DNA of 64,000 nucleotides, taken from the NCBI GenBank assembly GCA_964036665.1, contig OZ038528.1, positions 5,896,501 through 5,960,500 of the forward strand, read 5' to 3'. Position 1 is the first letter of the stretch. Every line of letters begins with the position of its first letter. Below, piece by piece: positions 1-12,617 of the stretch. A program made the translations under genes and the position numbers. Source of the stretch: Gordius sp. MW1 (taxonomy: Eukaryota > Nematomorpha > Gordioida > Gordea > Gordiidae). The notes beneath the pieces are model-generated. The model did not search any database. It was not told where the DNA came from and saw only the letters and a list, made by a program, of their open reading frames with translations.

Positions 1-3000
1 ATTATATTTTGCACTACTTAAATTTGGAAGCTGACTTAATATCTTCACCCATCTCAAATACACTTTGTTGGATTTCTGGATACCAAAAAGCGTAAGTCTT
101 TCTTTAAACTCTCCTTTTTATCATTAAATATTTTTCAGCGATACTCAAGTTTTAAGCGATTACTATACCAAGATGTATGCGGGAGAAATGGCAGGAGATG
201 ATGTGAAGTTCAAAGAATACTATTTTAAAGTTTTTACTAACGTGGTTCCCGAAACCAGCGAATATATTGCCACAGAAATACAGCCTAATATTAGTATATT
301 GGGAACTTTAATACCCGTCCATTATCTCCATTCCCATGAGTAAATTCTCAAATTTTTGAAATTTTGACTTAAATAATATTAACCTGAAAACTTTTAAGAT
401 TACAACAATGTTTTCAATTAATATGTCTGGATTTGTAATTTTTTAAATTAAAAATATTTGTGTTATAGGGTTTTTAAAAGGTGTGCTCAAAATTTAAACT
501 TCGTATCGTTATCCCACATGATCGAATGCCTCATAGAGTATAACATTACTAAGCTGGAAGAATTGAATGTTTTGTTGAGGGTATACTTTACACTGTCTAA
601 AACTACCGAAACTGGTTGCAAATTTTATCAAATGATGGATCAAAAAACGTTAAAATGCCTCCTAACCATACAAATTAGGCATATCAGAGACAATTTTATT
701 CTTTTGAAAGATCTTTACGTCGTGTGCATTGGTTCGGGGCGTCCCATGTTGCATTTAATTGGATTATGGGCGCGACATATAAAGCCACATTTAGTCAAAG
801 TAAGATTTTTCAACTAAAAAGTTGTTTTTGAATTTAAAAAACTGTTGAAACATTGATTTACGTCACCATTTTGTAAGTTAAAAATAAACATAAAAGAAAA
901 ATTTTGATATTTTTAGAGCCTGGGGTATGGTTACCACGATATTACACTCGTATTGATAGATACTATTTATCAGTTGCCTAATTCCCTAATTCAAAGTCAC
1001 GAAGAGTTTTTCCGCTTTAATTTCAACGAATCTATCGTTGATGTGTACAGAGAAATTTTGTTAGCCACTCCCGACACTAATTTGTGGAAGGCCACAGATG
1101 TACCAACTAAATCATACGGCTATAAAGTATATTCCCTCTTTTTTATTCATCGCCATTATTATTATTAAGGAGTATAAATTAGGAATTACTAGATTATTTT
1201 TTGCATAATTTGGTGTAAAACATAGAAATATCATTGATATATACACTTTCAATCCTTTGTAATATAATTCGTTGTTTAAAAGCGGTGGAGCTCAATTGAT
1301 AAAATGATTAGAAGGAAATAGCCCGCGATATTCCGGGCAATATAGCACATTATCAGGAAAAGATTTATGTACTACTTATCAGATGATAACGTTTTTACCT
1401 AATTAGAAAATGTTGTAATATAGTTAGCTCGGCATCGTAAAAGTGACAATGATCAGGTTTTGAGTTAAGAGGAAATAATTATTACAATTATTTTTAATAT
1501 CAAAATTACTTTAAGGAAAAAACTTCGGGAGGGGCAGATGCTGCTCCCTTCGCCTGACTTGCCTCAGCCAATGGATAACCTAGTTGATATATGGGCTCAC
1601 TTTTCCTGTTTAAAATAAAATAAAATATTTTTTATAAATTATATAGATATTGAATTATATGGCTGGCATCGCGTCCAACAATCTCAACGATCTCAAAAGT
1701 GGTTGGAAATCTCTCATTTCCGCCACCAAAATAGCTCTTCAGTCGTTGGGGGACAGTTGTCACAAGCCATCCTGCGCCGTAGAATGTGCGCCTCTGTGCG
1801 ACATTTTTAAAATTTTTGTAACTATTCGAGATGACAAAGTTTACGCGACTTACGCTATGGAAGTAGTAGATTTATTGGTTAAATTGCAGGCCATCTACCA
1901 AACAAGTTACACCCACGCAACCTGTCTAGTGATTGTGTCTTGTCCTGTCCATGGCTTGTGAAACTCGTTGCATGACCGTTGTACGTTGTATATTTCATGT
2001 ATTTTTTATAGATATTCTCAAGTTGCGATTATAGGCTAACAGTGCCAATATATTAGATATCATAAATTTTTAAATTATGTCTCTAGGTTGGGGTTATGAT
2101 AAAAATAATATGAACTTGATAAAATCTTTTCTATAAAAAATTCCCGCATTTACTTTAGATCCCTGTTATACCGATAATTAAAGAGAGAGGGCTTTAAGTT
2201 AGCATTTTTTAGCAGAATTTTGGTCTAAACAGTGTTTTCTGATAAGAATCCAGGTTGCATTTTCACTTAGGATTTTTTATCATCTATAGTTACTTTTTTC
2301 CATTTTAAATGTACTGGTATTTTTTTTGTTTCTAGAAACGCAAGTTGAGAATCAAGGTGTGATAGTACCAACGCTGAAAGCTGCAATTGAGAGATATTTT
2401 AGTCTTCCCTCCTACGCTTTAAATGTGGATGAAAATAAAAAGACTTCATCTCAGTAAAATAAATATTTTAGAAATATTCCGACAACAATCATTTTAAAAA
2501 AATATTAAATTGTCTCAATTTTTTGAACATTTTTTAAATTAATTTTCGATATTTTTCGTCGAGGTGTCTAAATGGACCGATATTTGCATTTGTTAGTTAT
2601 ATAAAGTCAGTAAATTTTTGGAAAGGGTAAAATGTATAGCACTATCTTTAATATGTGAACAATCGAGTTTAAAGTATAAGTAGAGCCATGCAAAACTATT
2701 TTCCCGGCCCGAGCCCGATTTTTGTTGCTTAGCCTGAGCCCGGCCCGAACATCTATACCCATATTATTTTAATTAATAGCGGTTAGATTTAAAACACGAA
2801 TAAATACACCAAAGGTGGGTGGTTTTCTAGAATTTTTTTGTTTTTTTTGGGTGGGGGGACGGGGGGTGCTAGAATTTTTTATTCAAGTTTACAACATAAT
2901 AGGTATCAATCACTTGAATTTTTATGTGCAAAATGCCATGAGAGTATTTTACGGCCGGCCTGCCCGCCGATCTCTTAATTATTTTGTTCAAGCGCGCATG

Positions 3001-6000
3001 CGCCTTATTTAAAACGCCAAAAAAGTCTAGCCAATTAATAAATGGAATCAAAATTAGTGATTTTATTTGTGGGAAATTTAAAACCGCCCGTCTTCTTTTA
3101 TGACTTTTAATGTTATTATAGCTTTTAATTAAAAATTAACAAAATCGTCGATGAAAAATATTTAATAAGGACTTACTAATATAAAAACGTATAAAAATTG
3201 TTACTACATTGTAAGCATGTTCATTGCAAAGTAAAAAATATAATTTTCTTCCCAAATCTTAAAAATTTTATAGTCTTTTGACAGGTCTTAGGGGCTGACC
3301 TGGGATATAAAGTTTTATTTTACTACTAATAAGTAGTGTGCTACTTTTATAAATAGGGTTGTGTTAGTTTAAAAATTTGATAAAATTTTTCAACTCAAGC
3401 CACATCAGATTCGACCCAAGCCTGAGGTCCGATTGTTTATATATTTTGTCCGAGCCTGACCTAAAATCTTGTCGAGGCGGGCCTCGGATGGCTCATGCGA
3501 GACCCTAGCCACATAATGTTTTTGGGAATTTTAAATATGGCCATAAGATGCTAATAAATTAGATACACTACAAATATATATGTTTCACAGAAATTGCTTA
3601 GAAGAGGATTTTGTTATAGCGCGAGATCGCACTCTGACGTTCGAACATTTGTTCAATACGGTTCGTTATACCGAATACGCTCACTTAAAAGAAACTCTCG
3701 ACGATTTTGAAGATATAATACCGGTATGAAACACTTTTAATATTATTTAATTTAAAGAGTATTTTAAGTAACACAGCCCATCAGCCCGAAAAATGTACTT
3801 GCTTTGACCCCGCGTTTAATAACGTTATAATTTTCTTAATATCGCTATTTAGGTGTTAAAACTCTAGCCGTATACTAGTATATCTCTTACATTTTAGCAG
3901 ACATACACCGTGATTATTTCAAACTTTGCTAAGCTTAGTAAATTTATTTAATTTATAAATAATTATTGTCTGATTTATAAAAATATTGAAATAGATTTAA
4001 AGTATTTATCGTAGCCTACAAATTGTTTAACAATATTAATCTAATTAATAAAAATACTTAGTGCATATTATTAGTGTTGTAAAAACGGCTGGTTTTGTTT
4101 GGTCGACCTTATGTTTAGCTTAGACTAACGGCCGACTCTGCTCTGTTGTTCAAATTTCGACTAATAGAGGTTGACCAATAATACCAGATCAATTTGGTCT
4201 GTTTATGTTTGGTTGATTAAACTCAAAGGTCGACCAAACAAAATCTAGCCGTTTTTACAACACTAACTAGCGCATATAATGGCAAAATAATAGCTTGTGT
4301 CCCGAATGAGCAAAATAGTAAGACACTTTTATTCCTATGATATTACACATATATTTTCCATTTTTATTATAAAGCTATATTATCGGAATAATGTAAGTTT
4401 AGGTGCAATACTCCTTTATGTACCATATTTGATTTGGAAATTTAGAAGGGCATATACTCCGATTTTCCCACCTTGCTCCATTTTCCATCGCCTCCCTCCC
4501 TTACAAATGGCAAGTGTGGCGAGCAATCCAACTCACAAGTTAAAACGCTCACCGATCTGCGAATAGTTTTTGATATACTGATTAGTGCCATCACCAACAA
4601 ATCGCGCGACATCCCTTCTAATTCGCGATTTGCATCAAAAAATGATTTGGTCCACTTAATCCTGGCATTGCTGAGAGATCTCGTCCAGTCTGATCGGAAG
4701 TTGCTTAAGCTACGCGGAATTTGTGGAGATAGTGCCAAGCAATTTTACGCCCTATACATAATTCATCATCTTATTCCCACGCTCAGTCAATATTTCTCTA
4801 AGGCTGCACTTAGCACAACTTCCGCCGCTAAATTTCATTGCAGTAAAGATGTCCTGTATTTCGTTGGCTCTTTGACACACACTTTGGTCGAACTTCTCCT
4901 CAACTTTGCATCTCATTTTGATGGTAATTAAAATATTATTTACATATTATGTGTAAATATAAAACCTAATTGTTGTAGTAGATAAAATTTTGAGCAATAA
5001 AATTCTACGTAAAGGATTAATCATTATATTTTACATTTGAAGGAATACCTTACAATTCTCACCATCTTGGAATGGGAATATACCGTTCCATCGTTATATT
5101 GTATCTGGACATGATAGCCACTAATGATCAAGATTCAGCGAGATTGGCTATATCTTCTTACAAGTCCTTATTTAAACTTTACATGCTACATAAACAATAT
5201 GAAATTTTTGAATTTTTATAGATGATTTGTATTGTTAATAGATACGTGGCTCAGAGATTAGTAAAGCATCCTGACTGTAAAGTAGGAGACGTCGAAATAA
5301 TGGTTGAAACATTGAATTTGGCATTTTGTCTGGCATCGATCCCCTTGTGTAAATTTATGTTAGCTTTCAAGTCTGGCTCTTGGAATATGAAGGGTGGAGA
5401 CACTCGGGCCACTGTGTCGCTCGGTATAAAGAAAACTCATTCAACCAACGGAGAGCATGTAGGAGTTAGTGATGAACGTGATTGCTTAAAAGACCGCTTG
5501 TTGGCCCAAGAAGTGCGTTTACTAAACTTCGCATATTTACTTTCGTTCTATCAAAATTTTCATAAAACATACTATCCTTGATGGTTGATATAGCTTTTAT
5601 CGAATTTTTCACAGAAATCTAAAAAATGTTTGATTTTAGGGAGAAATTAAAAGATTTTAATTGTGCCTTATACCGTTGACTCATTTATTGTTATTGGTCT
5701 AAAAATATAGATTTTTTTGATCGGAGAGGAAATATTGGGACCTTTATCGACAACCTTAGCCAAACCCCAGAATTTCCCGCGAAATAATGGGAAAGATAAT
5801 GTCATATCTTTGCACATAAGTTACCCGCTGGAGCAGAATAAAATTGCCATCCACGATAGGTAAGCGATATTAAGTGTCTCAAAAAATATATAAAATCCTT
5901 TATTATTTTTCCATGTTATTTTGATTATGGTTATTGTAAAATTTGATATTTTGCAGCGTCATTTCAATCAAGGATTCCGTTGTATCAGCCATGTCAATTT

Positions 6001-8950
6001 ACCTGATCACGCAATGCATAGGCGATATAGTAGCTAGTGAATGCCAATTCATGAGTTCAGATTTCGTTTCTTTCATCGATGATAGACTTTTTCAAACCAG
6101 CCTTTATAAAAGTGATTTAATTCTGTATATATCATTCAATATTTAAGGAAAATTTGATTTAAACTTGATTATTTCTTTAGACCATATTTATTAAGTTTTA
6201 TTGAATATTTCCGAGTAAATATATGAGTATTAATACCTAATTGGAAAACATTTGTTTCTATTACTGATTGTTATTTGTTTAAAAATATTTTTCACTAAAA
6301 ATTGTTATTTTCTTCAAAGATTGCCACATAATTATCAAAATAGCTTGACTTTTGTTAATGTAGAACTGCACTATCTAGTTTATTTAAATCATTTATATAT
6401 TTTTTAAATGTAATATTGAAATAAGGATTTAAAACGATTCCGGTTTGTTAAAGGGTCCGATTTACGACGGATGGTAATCGCGAATCAAATTTAACTCTAA
6501 TTTCTGTGCCATCTTGTGAGATTTTTAAATTAGAGACTGAAAAAGAAATAAAAAAAAGAAAAAAAGATACTATTTAATCACTATGAAACAACATTAGTTA
6601 CGTTAATTAATCATTTATTTCTAACCTTAATTGATTAATTCGAATTTAGAAAACTACATATTTCCATATATTTATCCGATGGTAACTCATAAGTTACGCG
6701 CGAAGATAAGCGATCAGCGAAAACTATAATTATGTTATAGAAAAAACGAGAATAATAATATTAGCGAAAAGTTAAAACGCGAACAAAGAAAACTATTATT
6801 ATCCAGTACGATAAACTTGTTCATTCACGCATGACCTGCCAGCGCAGCTGGCATTAGTACGCGTATAACAACGCTAGAGAGAGAGGTGAGGGGGGGAGAC
6901 GTGTATGGTAGACTGAGAAAGCATAGCTTTGGCTGCGCGCGCATGCGCATGAGAGACTGCGCATAGGAGACTTAACTGCGGCTGGGCGCGCATGCGCAAC
7001 CACGACGAGACTAATTTGGCTAAACCCCTCGTTTCAATATTACATTAAAAGAATAATGATTAACACCACAATTATGAAGAGTTATACTTAACCACCATAG
7101 AATTGAACCCAATCTAATATGGTCATATATATACCTATCTTCATTAGTCTATCCCTAGAAAATTACCTCTAGCATACTGATGATCTCCAATAAGAAACGT
7201 TATATGTCTGTTATATAGCATATAAATTAAATTTGAGTTAATTGTTACTTGATTCGCGGTTACCACCCGTCTTAAATCGGACCCTTTCTTCACAATTCGT
7301 TCTATAATACAGTATATATTTACTAATGTAACTTTTTAACAATATTCTTACATATAATATAAGTTCAAATTTTTTTTTGCTTAATTCATATGAAATGGAA
7401 CTGAATCTTAGCAATCACACACGTAAACTTATATAGGAAGGGGCGGTTGCTTCCTAATCCAATTTTTATTAAAAATTTAACTAAAATATCAATAGCATTT
7501 TAAAAATTATCTTTCGCTTTTTTTTTATACGGAACACACATATTAATTTAAAAAAGATTTAAATAGGTTGTTTTTCTTAAAAATTTAATAAATCCCACAA
7601 CCATATATAATCTTTAAACGGTGAATTTATAATACAAGCTATTAATTTTAATAAACAAATTATATATATATATATAGTATGGTTCTAAATTAAATGCGAT
7701 CTAGTCACTATTAAAATGATTGCAAAATTATTCTATCGCGGCTATAACAATTTTTTTAAAGACAGCAAATTTAGTGTGAATACAAGAGTTATTATTCATG
7801 ATATTTAATGATTTATAGCATTAAATGAGCAAGAAGTTAAAAAACCACCTACGGCTATATCCCTCCCTTCTCAAAAATCAATCATGGATCAACAAATTGC
7901 CTGCAAAATTATGGATCTTCTCTCCAAAATTTACCATTTTTCCAGCGCATTTGACCGTCGCCCAGGCATGAAACTTTTGTTCAAACGATGCCTTAATTGG
8001 GACGAAGACTGCCTGCCCTGCTTATACAGGATAAATTTGGCTTCTTGTTTCTATTATGGAGTATTTCTCATGGATATAGTGTTGAAATATAAGTAAGACC
8101 TTTAATTATAGCTTATCATCCTTATATTAACGTTATGTCTCATATACATTTCTAAAATTCTTACTTACCGACATAGAGTGATTGGGGAAATAGATGAATT
8201 AAAGGGGAACTCAACAAATGAAACACCTTGTAGCCATAAAAACTATCAGACGTTTTTAGAAAAGCTTAAGGAATACTTTCGGTCATTGTTTGCTTTTTAT
8301 TCAGAAATGGACTCCGCTGCATATAGGAATCCCGTAGATTAGTAATAATAACATTTTTGCAATTTCATACTAATTTATAACCATTCTTTTCGTTATAAAA
8401 CATTTTTTTTATTATTGTTCTATAGTGAATCGGATTGTCCTCCCTTGGAATACAACAATCAAATTATGATAGCCAAAAAATGCGAAGAAAGGAAATCTTT
8501 CGTTAATCAGCACCCAACATTTGCCAGCGTTTTTAACAATATAAACTCAAAAGCTCCTTCATTTATCGCTAGACGAGCCTTTTTAAAACCTGGTGCTTCT
8601 CTAGGTAGTATCGATCGACAACAGCAAAGTCATAAATCCCTGCCCAGCACTCCTTCATATGAACGCGATTTTTCCGCTCATCTTCCTAAAACTACAGATT
8701 TTTCTAGCGAAAATACTCTAATTGCAGACCACAAAACTGCTGCTGTATCTACAATCAAAAGGAATAGCTTGATAGACGGACGTATATTCTCGTTGGAAAA
8801 GGTGTAAATTTATACAAAAATTATCATTAAATGGAATGAAACTTGCAAAAAAATGTATGTACTTTACCGATTGGTCTGTTTAAGACTCGATCGCACGGTT
8901 TAAATTATCATTTGGATTTGCCAGACACTTTTTATTTGACCGATACATGA
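1..8950 (+). CDS. ARFGEF3: ARFGEF3/BIG3-like Sec7-family protein, C-terminal 1131 residues (16 exons)
   Basis: The gene enters from the left edge. Exons: 3-91, 139-339, 469-799, 917-1126, 1647-1905, 2336-2453, 3591-3723, 4446-4923, 5043-5163, 5242-5512, 5711-5859, 5957-6111, 7819-8092, 8177-8341, 8426-8801, 8885-8950. All junctions are GT-AG and all phases agree, giving 1131 codons plus TGA. The order of conserved blocks follows animal ARFGEF3: SGRPMLHLIGLWARHIKPHL, then HEEFFRFNFNES, LKSGWKSL (family RSGWRPL), FYALYIIHHLIPTLSQYF, LLAQEIFL, SVISIKDSVVSAM, and FDRRPGMKLLFKRC followed by LYR (family FDxxPGLKxLLxKV). These are HEAT-like C-terminal regions of BIG Arf-GEF relatives; the Sec7 domain would lie upstream, outside the window. 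The tail after residue ~1000 is polar and serine-rich. In mammals the protein acts at Golgi/endosomal and secretory-granule membranes. The last 66-bp exon is the least certain, but phase and a nearby AATAAA support it. Without it, translation stops at 8807. Confidence 0.85.
2681..3507. repeat. Old GC-rich terminal-repeat element in ARFGEF3 intron 6
   Basis: The left end starts TAGAGCCATGC and runs into GGCCCGAGCCCG. The right end is a rough inverted match (GAGGCGGGCCTCGG, then GGCTCATGCGAGACCCTA). The same GGCCCGAGCCCG signature recurs at 16540-16660, 19018-19710, 29980-30060, 32770-32880 and 62505-62590. No target duplication is visible here, so this is a degenerate copy. The middle holds short palindromes and no coding sequence. 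Confidence 0.5.
4070..4269. repeat. Foldback MITE, AGTGTTGTAAAAACGG family, copy 1
   Basis: It is a near-perfect inverted repeat: the left arm starts AGTGTTGTAAAAACGGCTGG and the right arm ends with its reverse complement. Flanks GTGCATAT and GCGCATAT may be a diverged 8-bp target duplication. It lies in ARFGEF3 intron 7. A second copy at 26478-26682 has a clean duplication. It has no coding capacity. Confidence 0.7.
6450..7287. mobile_element. Non-autonomous DNA element with ~45-bp terminal inverted repeats, in ARFGEF3 intron 12
   Basis: The left end AAAGGGTCCGATTTACGACG is mirrored at the right end (rc AAAGGGTCCGATTTAAGACG), and similarity continues through GGTAATCGCGAATCAA. The 838-bp body has no open frame. 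Its middle (about 6830-7000) is unusually CpG- and GAGAGA-rich, with repeated GCGCGCATGCGCA palindromes. I found no clear target duplication and cannot assign a superfamily. It accounts for half of the longest intron of the gene. Confidence 0.7.
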
Positions 8951-8970
8951 ACCGGTCATTCTTTGAGTCA

Positions 8971-8976
8971 AATAAA
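8971..8976 (+). terminator. Likely poly(A) signal of the ARFGEF3-like gene
   Basis: AATAAA lies 21 bases after the TGA of the proposed last exon (8948-8950). It supports that exon rather than the upstream stop at 8805-8807. Confidence 0.5.
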
Positions 8977-9268
8977 CGTTATTAACGACATGGCGGGCGA
9001 CACTTATAAAAATTCCCTGGGTCAAGGGAGGGGGTTCAAATTTTAAATAAGTTAAAAATAAAGAGCACGGGAAAATTAAAAAGAGAGTATATTAAAAAAC
9101 CACCAACAAAAATCATCATGTTAAAATTACAATTAAATACATCATATATTCTTCTTTGTAAAAACGTTTCAATAATAGTTCAATCAAGAATTTTAAAAAT
9201 TATGTTGTGGTGGGGGGGGGGACGAGTTTGTTACAGACCACAGACTCTAAATGATCTTTAATCATAAA
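8977..9268. other. Intergenic, no gene seen
   Basis: AT-rich spacer with a G-run near 9213-9223. I see no coding sequence, repeat boundary or RNA gene. Confidence 0.6.
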
Positions 9269-12060
9269 ACTCGGGCCTTCGGCCCTCGTGGGAAGGGGGA
9301 GAAGGGAAGGGGAGTAGGGGAAGGGAAGAGGGGAAGGGGGAACTCTTCTATACTCCGTATAAACGTAGCATATTTGCTATGCAATTTATGGGCGAGAAAG
9401 GTGGGAAGGGGCGAGAATGCCTATAGGGGGGATTAGATGCAAAATAATTAGTTAATTAGTTATAGGCCCTTGTAGGGGAGGACATAGGGTAATTATCAAT
9501 GTTAACCAATTCAAAAACGAAAAAAAATTTCGATTTATTTGGCCAATGGTCATTTTTTTATTGGTCAGTAGCCAGCGGACGGTCAAAAATTCATATTATT
9601 ATTGGTATTAACATGAACAAATATTAATTTAATTTAAAAAAATTAAAAAAAAAATTTGTCCCCTCCCTGACTTGAACCCCACACCTCCAATTCACAAGCC
9701 GGCGCTATAACCACTATACCATGCTGGCTTTAAAATAGTAGAAGTTATTATGTTATTTATATAGATAATGAAATAATAAAGTTGTGTTTTATGTTTAAAA
9801 AATCAATATATTTCGTCGGTCAGTAGCCAGCGGACGGTCAAAAAGTCATATTATCAATGGTATTAACAAAAACAAAATATTAATTTAATGTAAAAAAAAA
9901 ATTAAAAAAAAAAGTTTTTTTTTAGTTTTAAAAAAGGGCTAAATTCTTAAACTACCAGCCCGATTCGCTCGAAACTTTACCCGTAGGTGCCCAGGGCGGC
10001 CGGGGGTAAAATAACCTTTTCAGATTTCTAAAATACCTTTTCATTTTAAAAATATCGGACATTTCCCTGCCACACGTGCGGTGTAATATCTATGACACGT
10101 AGAAAAATTTTACTAATTATATAAACTTACGCGCGCCATCTAATAAAGTACAATTCGTGTTTGAGTTTAATAGTAGATTCAATTTAATTAGAAATAACGG
10201 GCTATGATTATGCCTTTGAAGGAGGTTTCGAATTTTGTGTTAGTGTCTATCGATATATTTTATCGTAAATTAGAATCTAATACCTATATTATTTTTTTAA
10301 ATATTACTTTTTAGGTTTTCTATGAAATCACAATCTAATTAAATGAAATATATTAACCCAATAAAATAATATATATGCATTTATAAGGTTAAAAATATAT
10401 ATTACATAGTTGGCTGTCTGTTAGACCATCTATAATAAATTTTTAGGTTATATATAAAATTTGGCCAATGGTCATTTTTTTTCATTGGTAAGCAGCCAGG
10501 ACACGGTAAAAGTGGATATAAATTCATAAGTCAAAAAAAACGAAAAAAAAAATTCTCGAATCACATTTTGGCCAATGGTCATTTTTTCCATCGGTCAGGA
10601 GCCAGCGGACGGCCAAAAAGTCATAATAGCAATGGTAGTAACAGGAACAATCATAATAGTCAAAAAAAACGAAAAAATAAACTCGGATTCACATTTTGGC
10701 CAATGGTCATTTTTTCCATTGGTCAGCAGCCAGCACACGGTAAAAGTGGATATAAATTCACAAGAGTAAAAAAAAACGAAAAAAAAATTTTCGAATCACA
10801 TTTTGGCCAATGGTCATGTTTTTCCATTGGTCAGCAGCCAGGACACAATAAAAGTGGATATAAATTCATAATAGTCAAAAAAAACGAAAAAAGTTTTTGA
10901 ATCACATTTTGGCCAATGGTCATTTTATTCCATTGGTCAGCAGCCAGCGGACGGCCAAAAAGTCATAATAGCAATGGTAGGAACAGGAACAATCATAATA
11001 GTCAAAAAAAACGAAAAAAATAATTTCGATTCACATTTTGGCCAATGGTCATTTTTTCCATCGGTTAGGAGCCAGCGGACGGCCAAAAAGTCAAAATAGC
11101 AATGGTAGTAACAGGAACAATAATAATAGTCAAAAAAAAACGAACAAATAAACTCGGATTCACATTTTGGCCAATGGTCATTTTTTTCATTGGTCAGCAG
11201 CCAACGGACGGCCAAAAAGTCTCATTATCATTGATAGTAACAAAAACAATCATAAAAGTCAAAAAAAACTCCGGGATTCTAACCCATAAACTAGTTAAAT
11301 TGCATAGCAATTATAAGTAAACAACTTTTACTTATGTTTATTATATATCATTGGTCAGCAGCCAGCGGACGGCCAAAAAGTCATAATAGCAATGGTAGAA
11401 ACAGGAACAATCATAATAGTCAAAAAAAACGAAAAAAATAATTTCGATTCACATTTTGGCCAATGGTCATTTTTTTCATTGGTCAGCAGCCAGCGGACGG
11501 CCATAAATTCTTATTATCAATGATAGTAACAAGAACAATCATAAGAGTCAAAAAAACTCCGGGATTCTAACCCCAAAACTAGTTAAATTGCATAGCAATT
11601 AAAAAGTAAACAACTTTTATTTATGTTTATTATATAACTAGTTAAATTGCATAGCATTAAAAGTAGACAACTTTTATCTATGTTTATTATATAACAAAAA
11701 ATAGTTAAATTGCATAGCAATTAAAAGTAAACAACTTTTATTTATGTTTATTATATAACTAGTTAAATTGCATAGCAATTAAAAGTAAACAACTTTTATT
11801 TATGTGTATTTTATAATAGATAATTTAACAAATCTTATATATAAATATAACACACCGAGGGAGATAGAGATGAGGGGTGGGGCACCTCTTATGCATAGCA
11901 ATTAAAAATAACACAGCGAGGGAGATAGAGATGAGGGGTGGGGCACCTCTTTCTCATGCATTAATTTAAAAAAGCGATAACCTAATATACCCAATGCAAA
12001 TAGATAGGGAGGATAACGGACGGACAACCAAAAACGAGCCCATAAATTGCATAGCAATTA
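9269..12060 (+). mobile_element. Composite DINE/pearl-like repeat, copy A
   Basis: It starts at the hairpin ACTCGGGCCTTCGGCCC, followed by G/A-rich sequence. From 10464 there is a tandem array of ~106- and ~129-bp units, each beginning TTTGGCCAATGGTCA and containing TTGGTCAGCAGCCAGCG. About four ~58-bp units follow (AAATTGCATAGCAATTA then AACAACTTTTAT), then a doubled GAGGGAGATAGAGATGAGGG block, and it closes with GGAC repeats and AATTGCATAGCAATT near 12060. Section 9480-10460 is unlike the other copies and holds a tRNA-like module. Short open frames in the array come from the repeat units and are not genes. The layout (central tandem repeats, GTCY microsatellite, subterminal palindrome) matches DINE-1/pearl Helentron-like elements; that assignment is inference. 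Confidence 0.7.
9659..9728 (-). repeat. tRNA-like (SINE head) module
   Basis: On the minus strand it starts GCCAGCATGG. It has an A-box-like TGGTATAGTGGTTATAGCGC and a B-box-like GGGTTCAAGTC at about the right spacing. The 5' GCCAGCA has no matching 3' acceptor strand, and the downstream flank is a T-run, so this looks like a tRNA-derived SINE head or tRNA pseudogene rather than a working tRNA. Confidence 0.5.
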
Positions 12061-12302
12061 AAACTATTTGATAAGCCAAATTTTGCAGATACTCCACGAT
12101 AAAATTTCGTAAGATACTTATGGAGTCATCAGGACCACTTAAACTAACAAATTCTAATAACTATTTGGAGTTAAATTTTTTTATTAATTTAGTATTATGT
12201 TTAATTGTTTAAGACTTTCAAGGTAGTTTAGAATTCAACCCTCGATTTAAACTTGGCTAAATTTATACTACTCTATTAGGATTCTAAAGTTCACAAGCAA
12301 AT

Positions 12303-12482
12303 ATGGAGCAACTTGGTTATCAAAAGTCTCCAATTGATCCTAGAAGAAATGACCGCAGTACAAGCAAAAACAATAATCAACATCATACAACCCGAAATCA
12401 AGTGTTTCGAATTGCAATTGAAAACGAAACAAACACCGCAAAAAACAGATTCGCATTCTATGATGATCTGTCATTTTGTTGA
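12303..12482 (+). CDS. Possible small ORF, 59 aa, unrecognised
   Basis: ATG at 12303, TGA at 12480-12482. The peptide is hydrophilic and rich in N, T, R and Q, with no signal peptide or membrane segment, and ends in YDDLSFC. An AATAAA-containing stretch follows at about 12528. The +1 frame is also open (12313-12507), so chance openness in low-complexity sequence is a real alternative. It could be a terminal exon of something larger, but I see no convincing upstream exon. No function is proposed. Confidence 0.2.
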   Translation: MEQLGYQKSPIDPRRNDRSTSKNNNQHHTTRNQVFRIAIENETNTAKNRFAFYDDLSFC

Positions 12483-12617
12483 GCAACTATTACATAAAAT
12501 AAAATGATATTTCCTACTCTTTAAGCCTTTAATAAATAATATTTTATAATATTAATCGTATGTGTTATAACGAGCTTTTTAGTATAATGTTAACTTATTA
12601 ATAATTACAATAACAAT

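Noticed and set aside
2815..3051. Overlapping open frames on both strands
   Set aside because: Shadows in a GC-patchy repeat inside an ARFGEF3 intron.
5162..5241. Reading exon 9 straight through to the frame opening at 5222 in the ARFGEF3-like gene
   Set aside because: It meets an in-frame TAG; splicing 5163 to 5242 keeps phase and restores alignment with the family.
10568..11320. Several open frames of 64-110 aa within the repeat arrays (also 17478-18521, 22621-23458, 24590-25432, 52002-52693)
   Set aside because: They recur in every copy, in different frames, and consist of the repeat units read through; no protein character.
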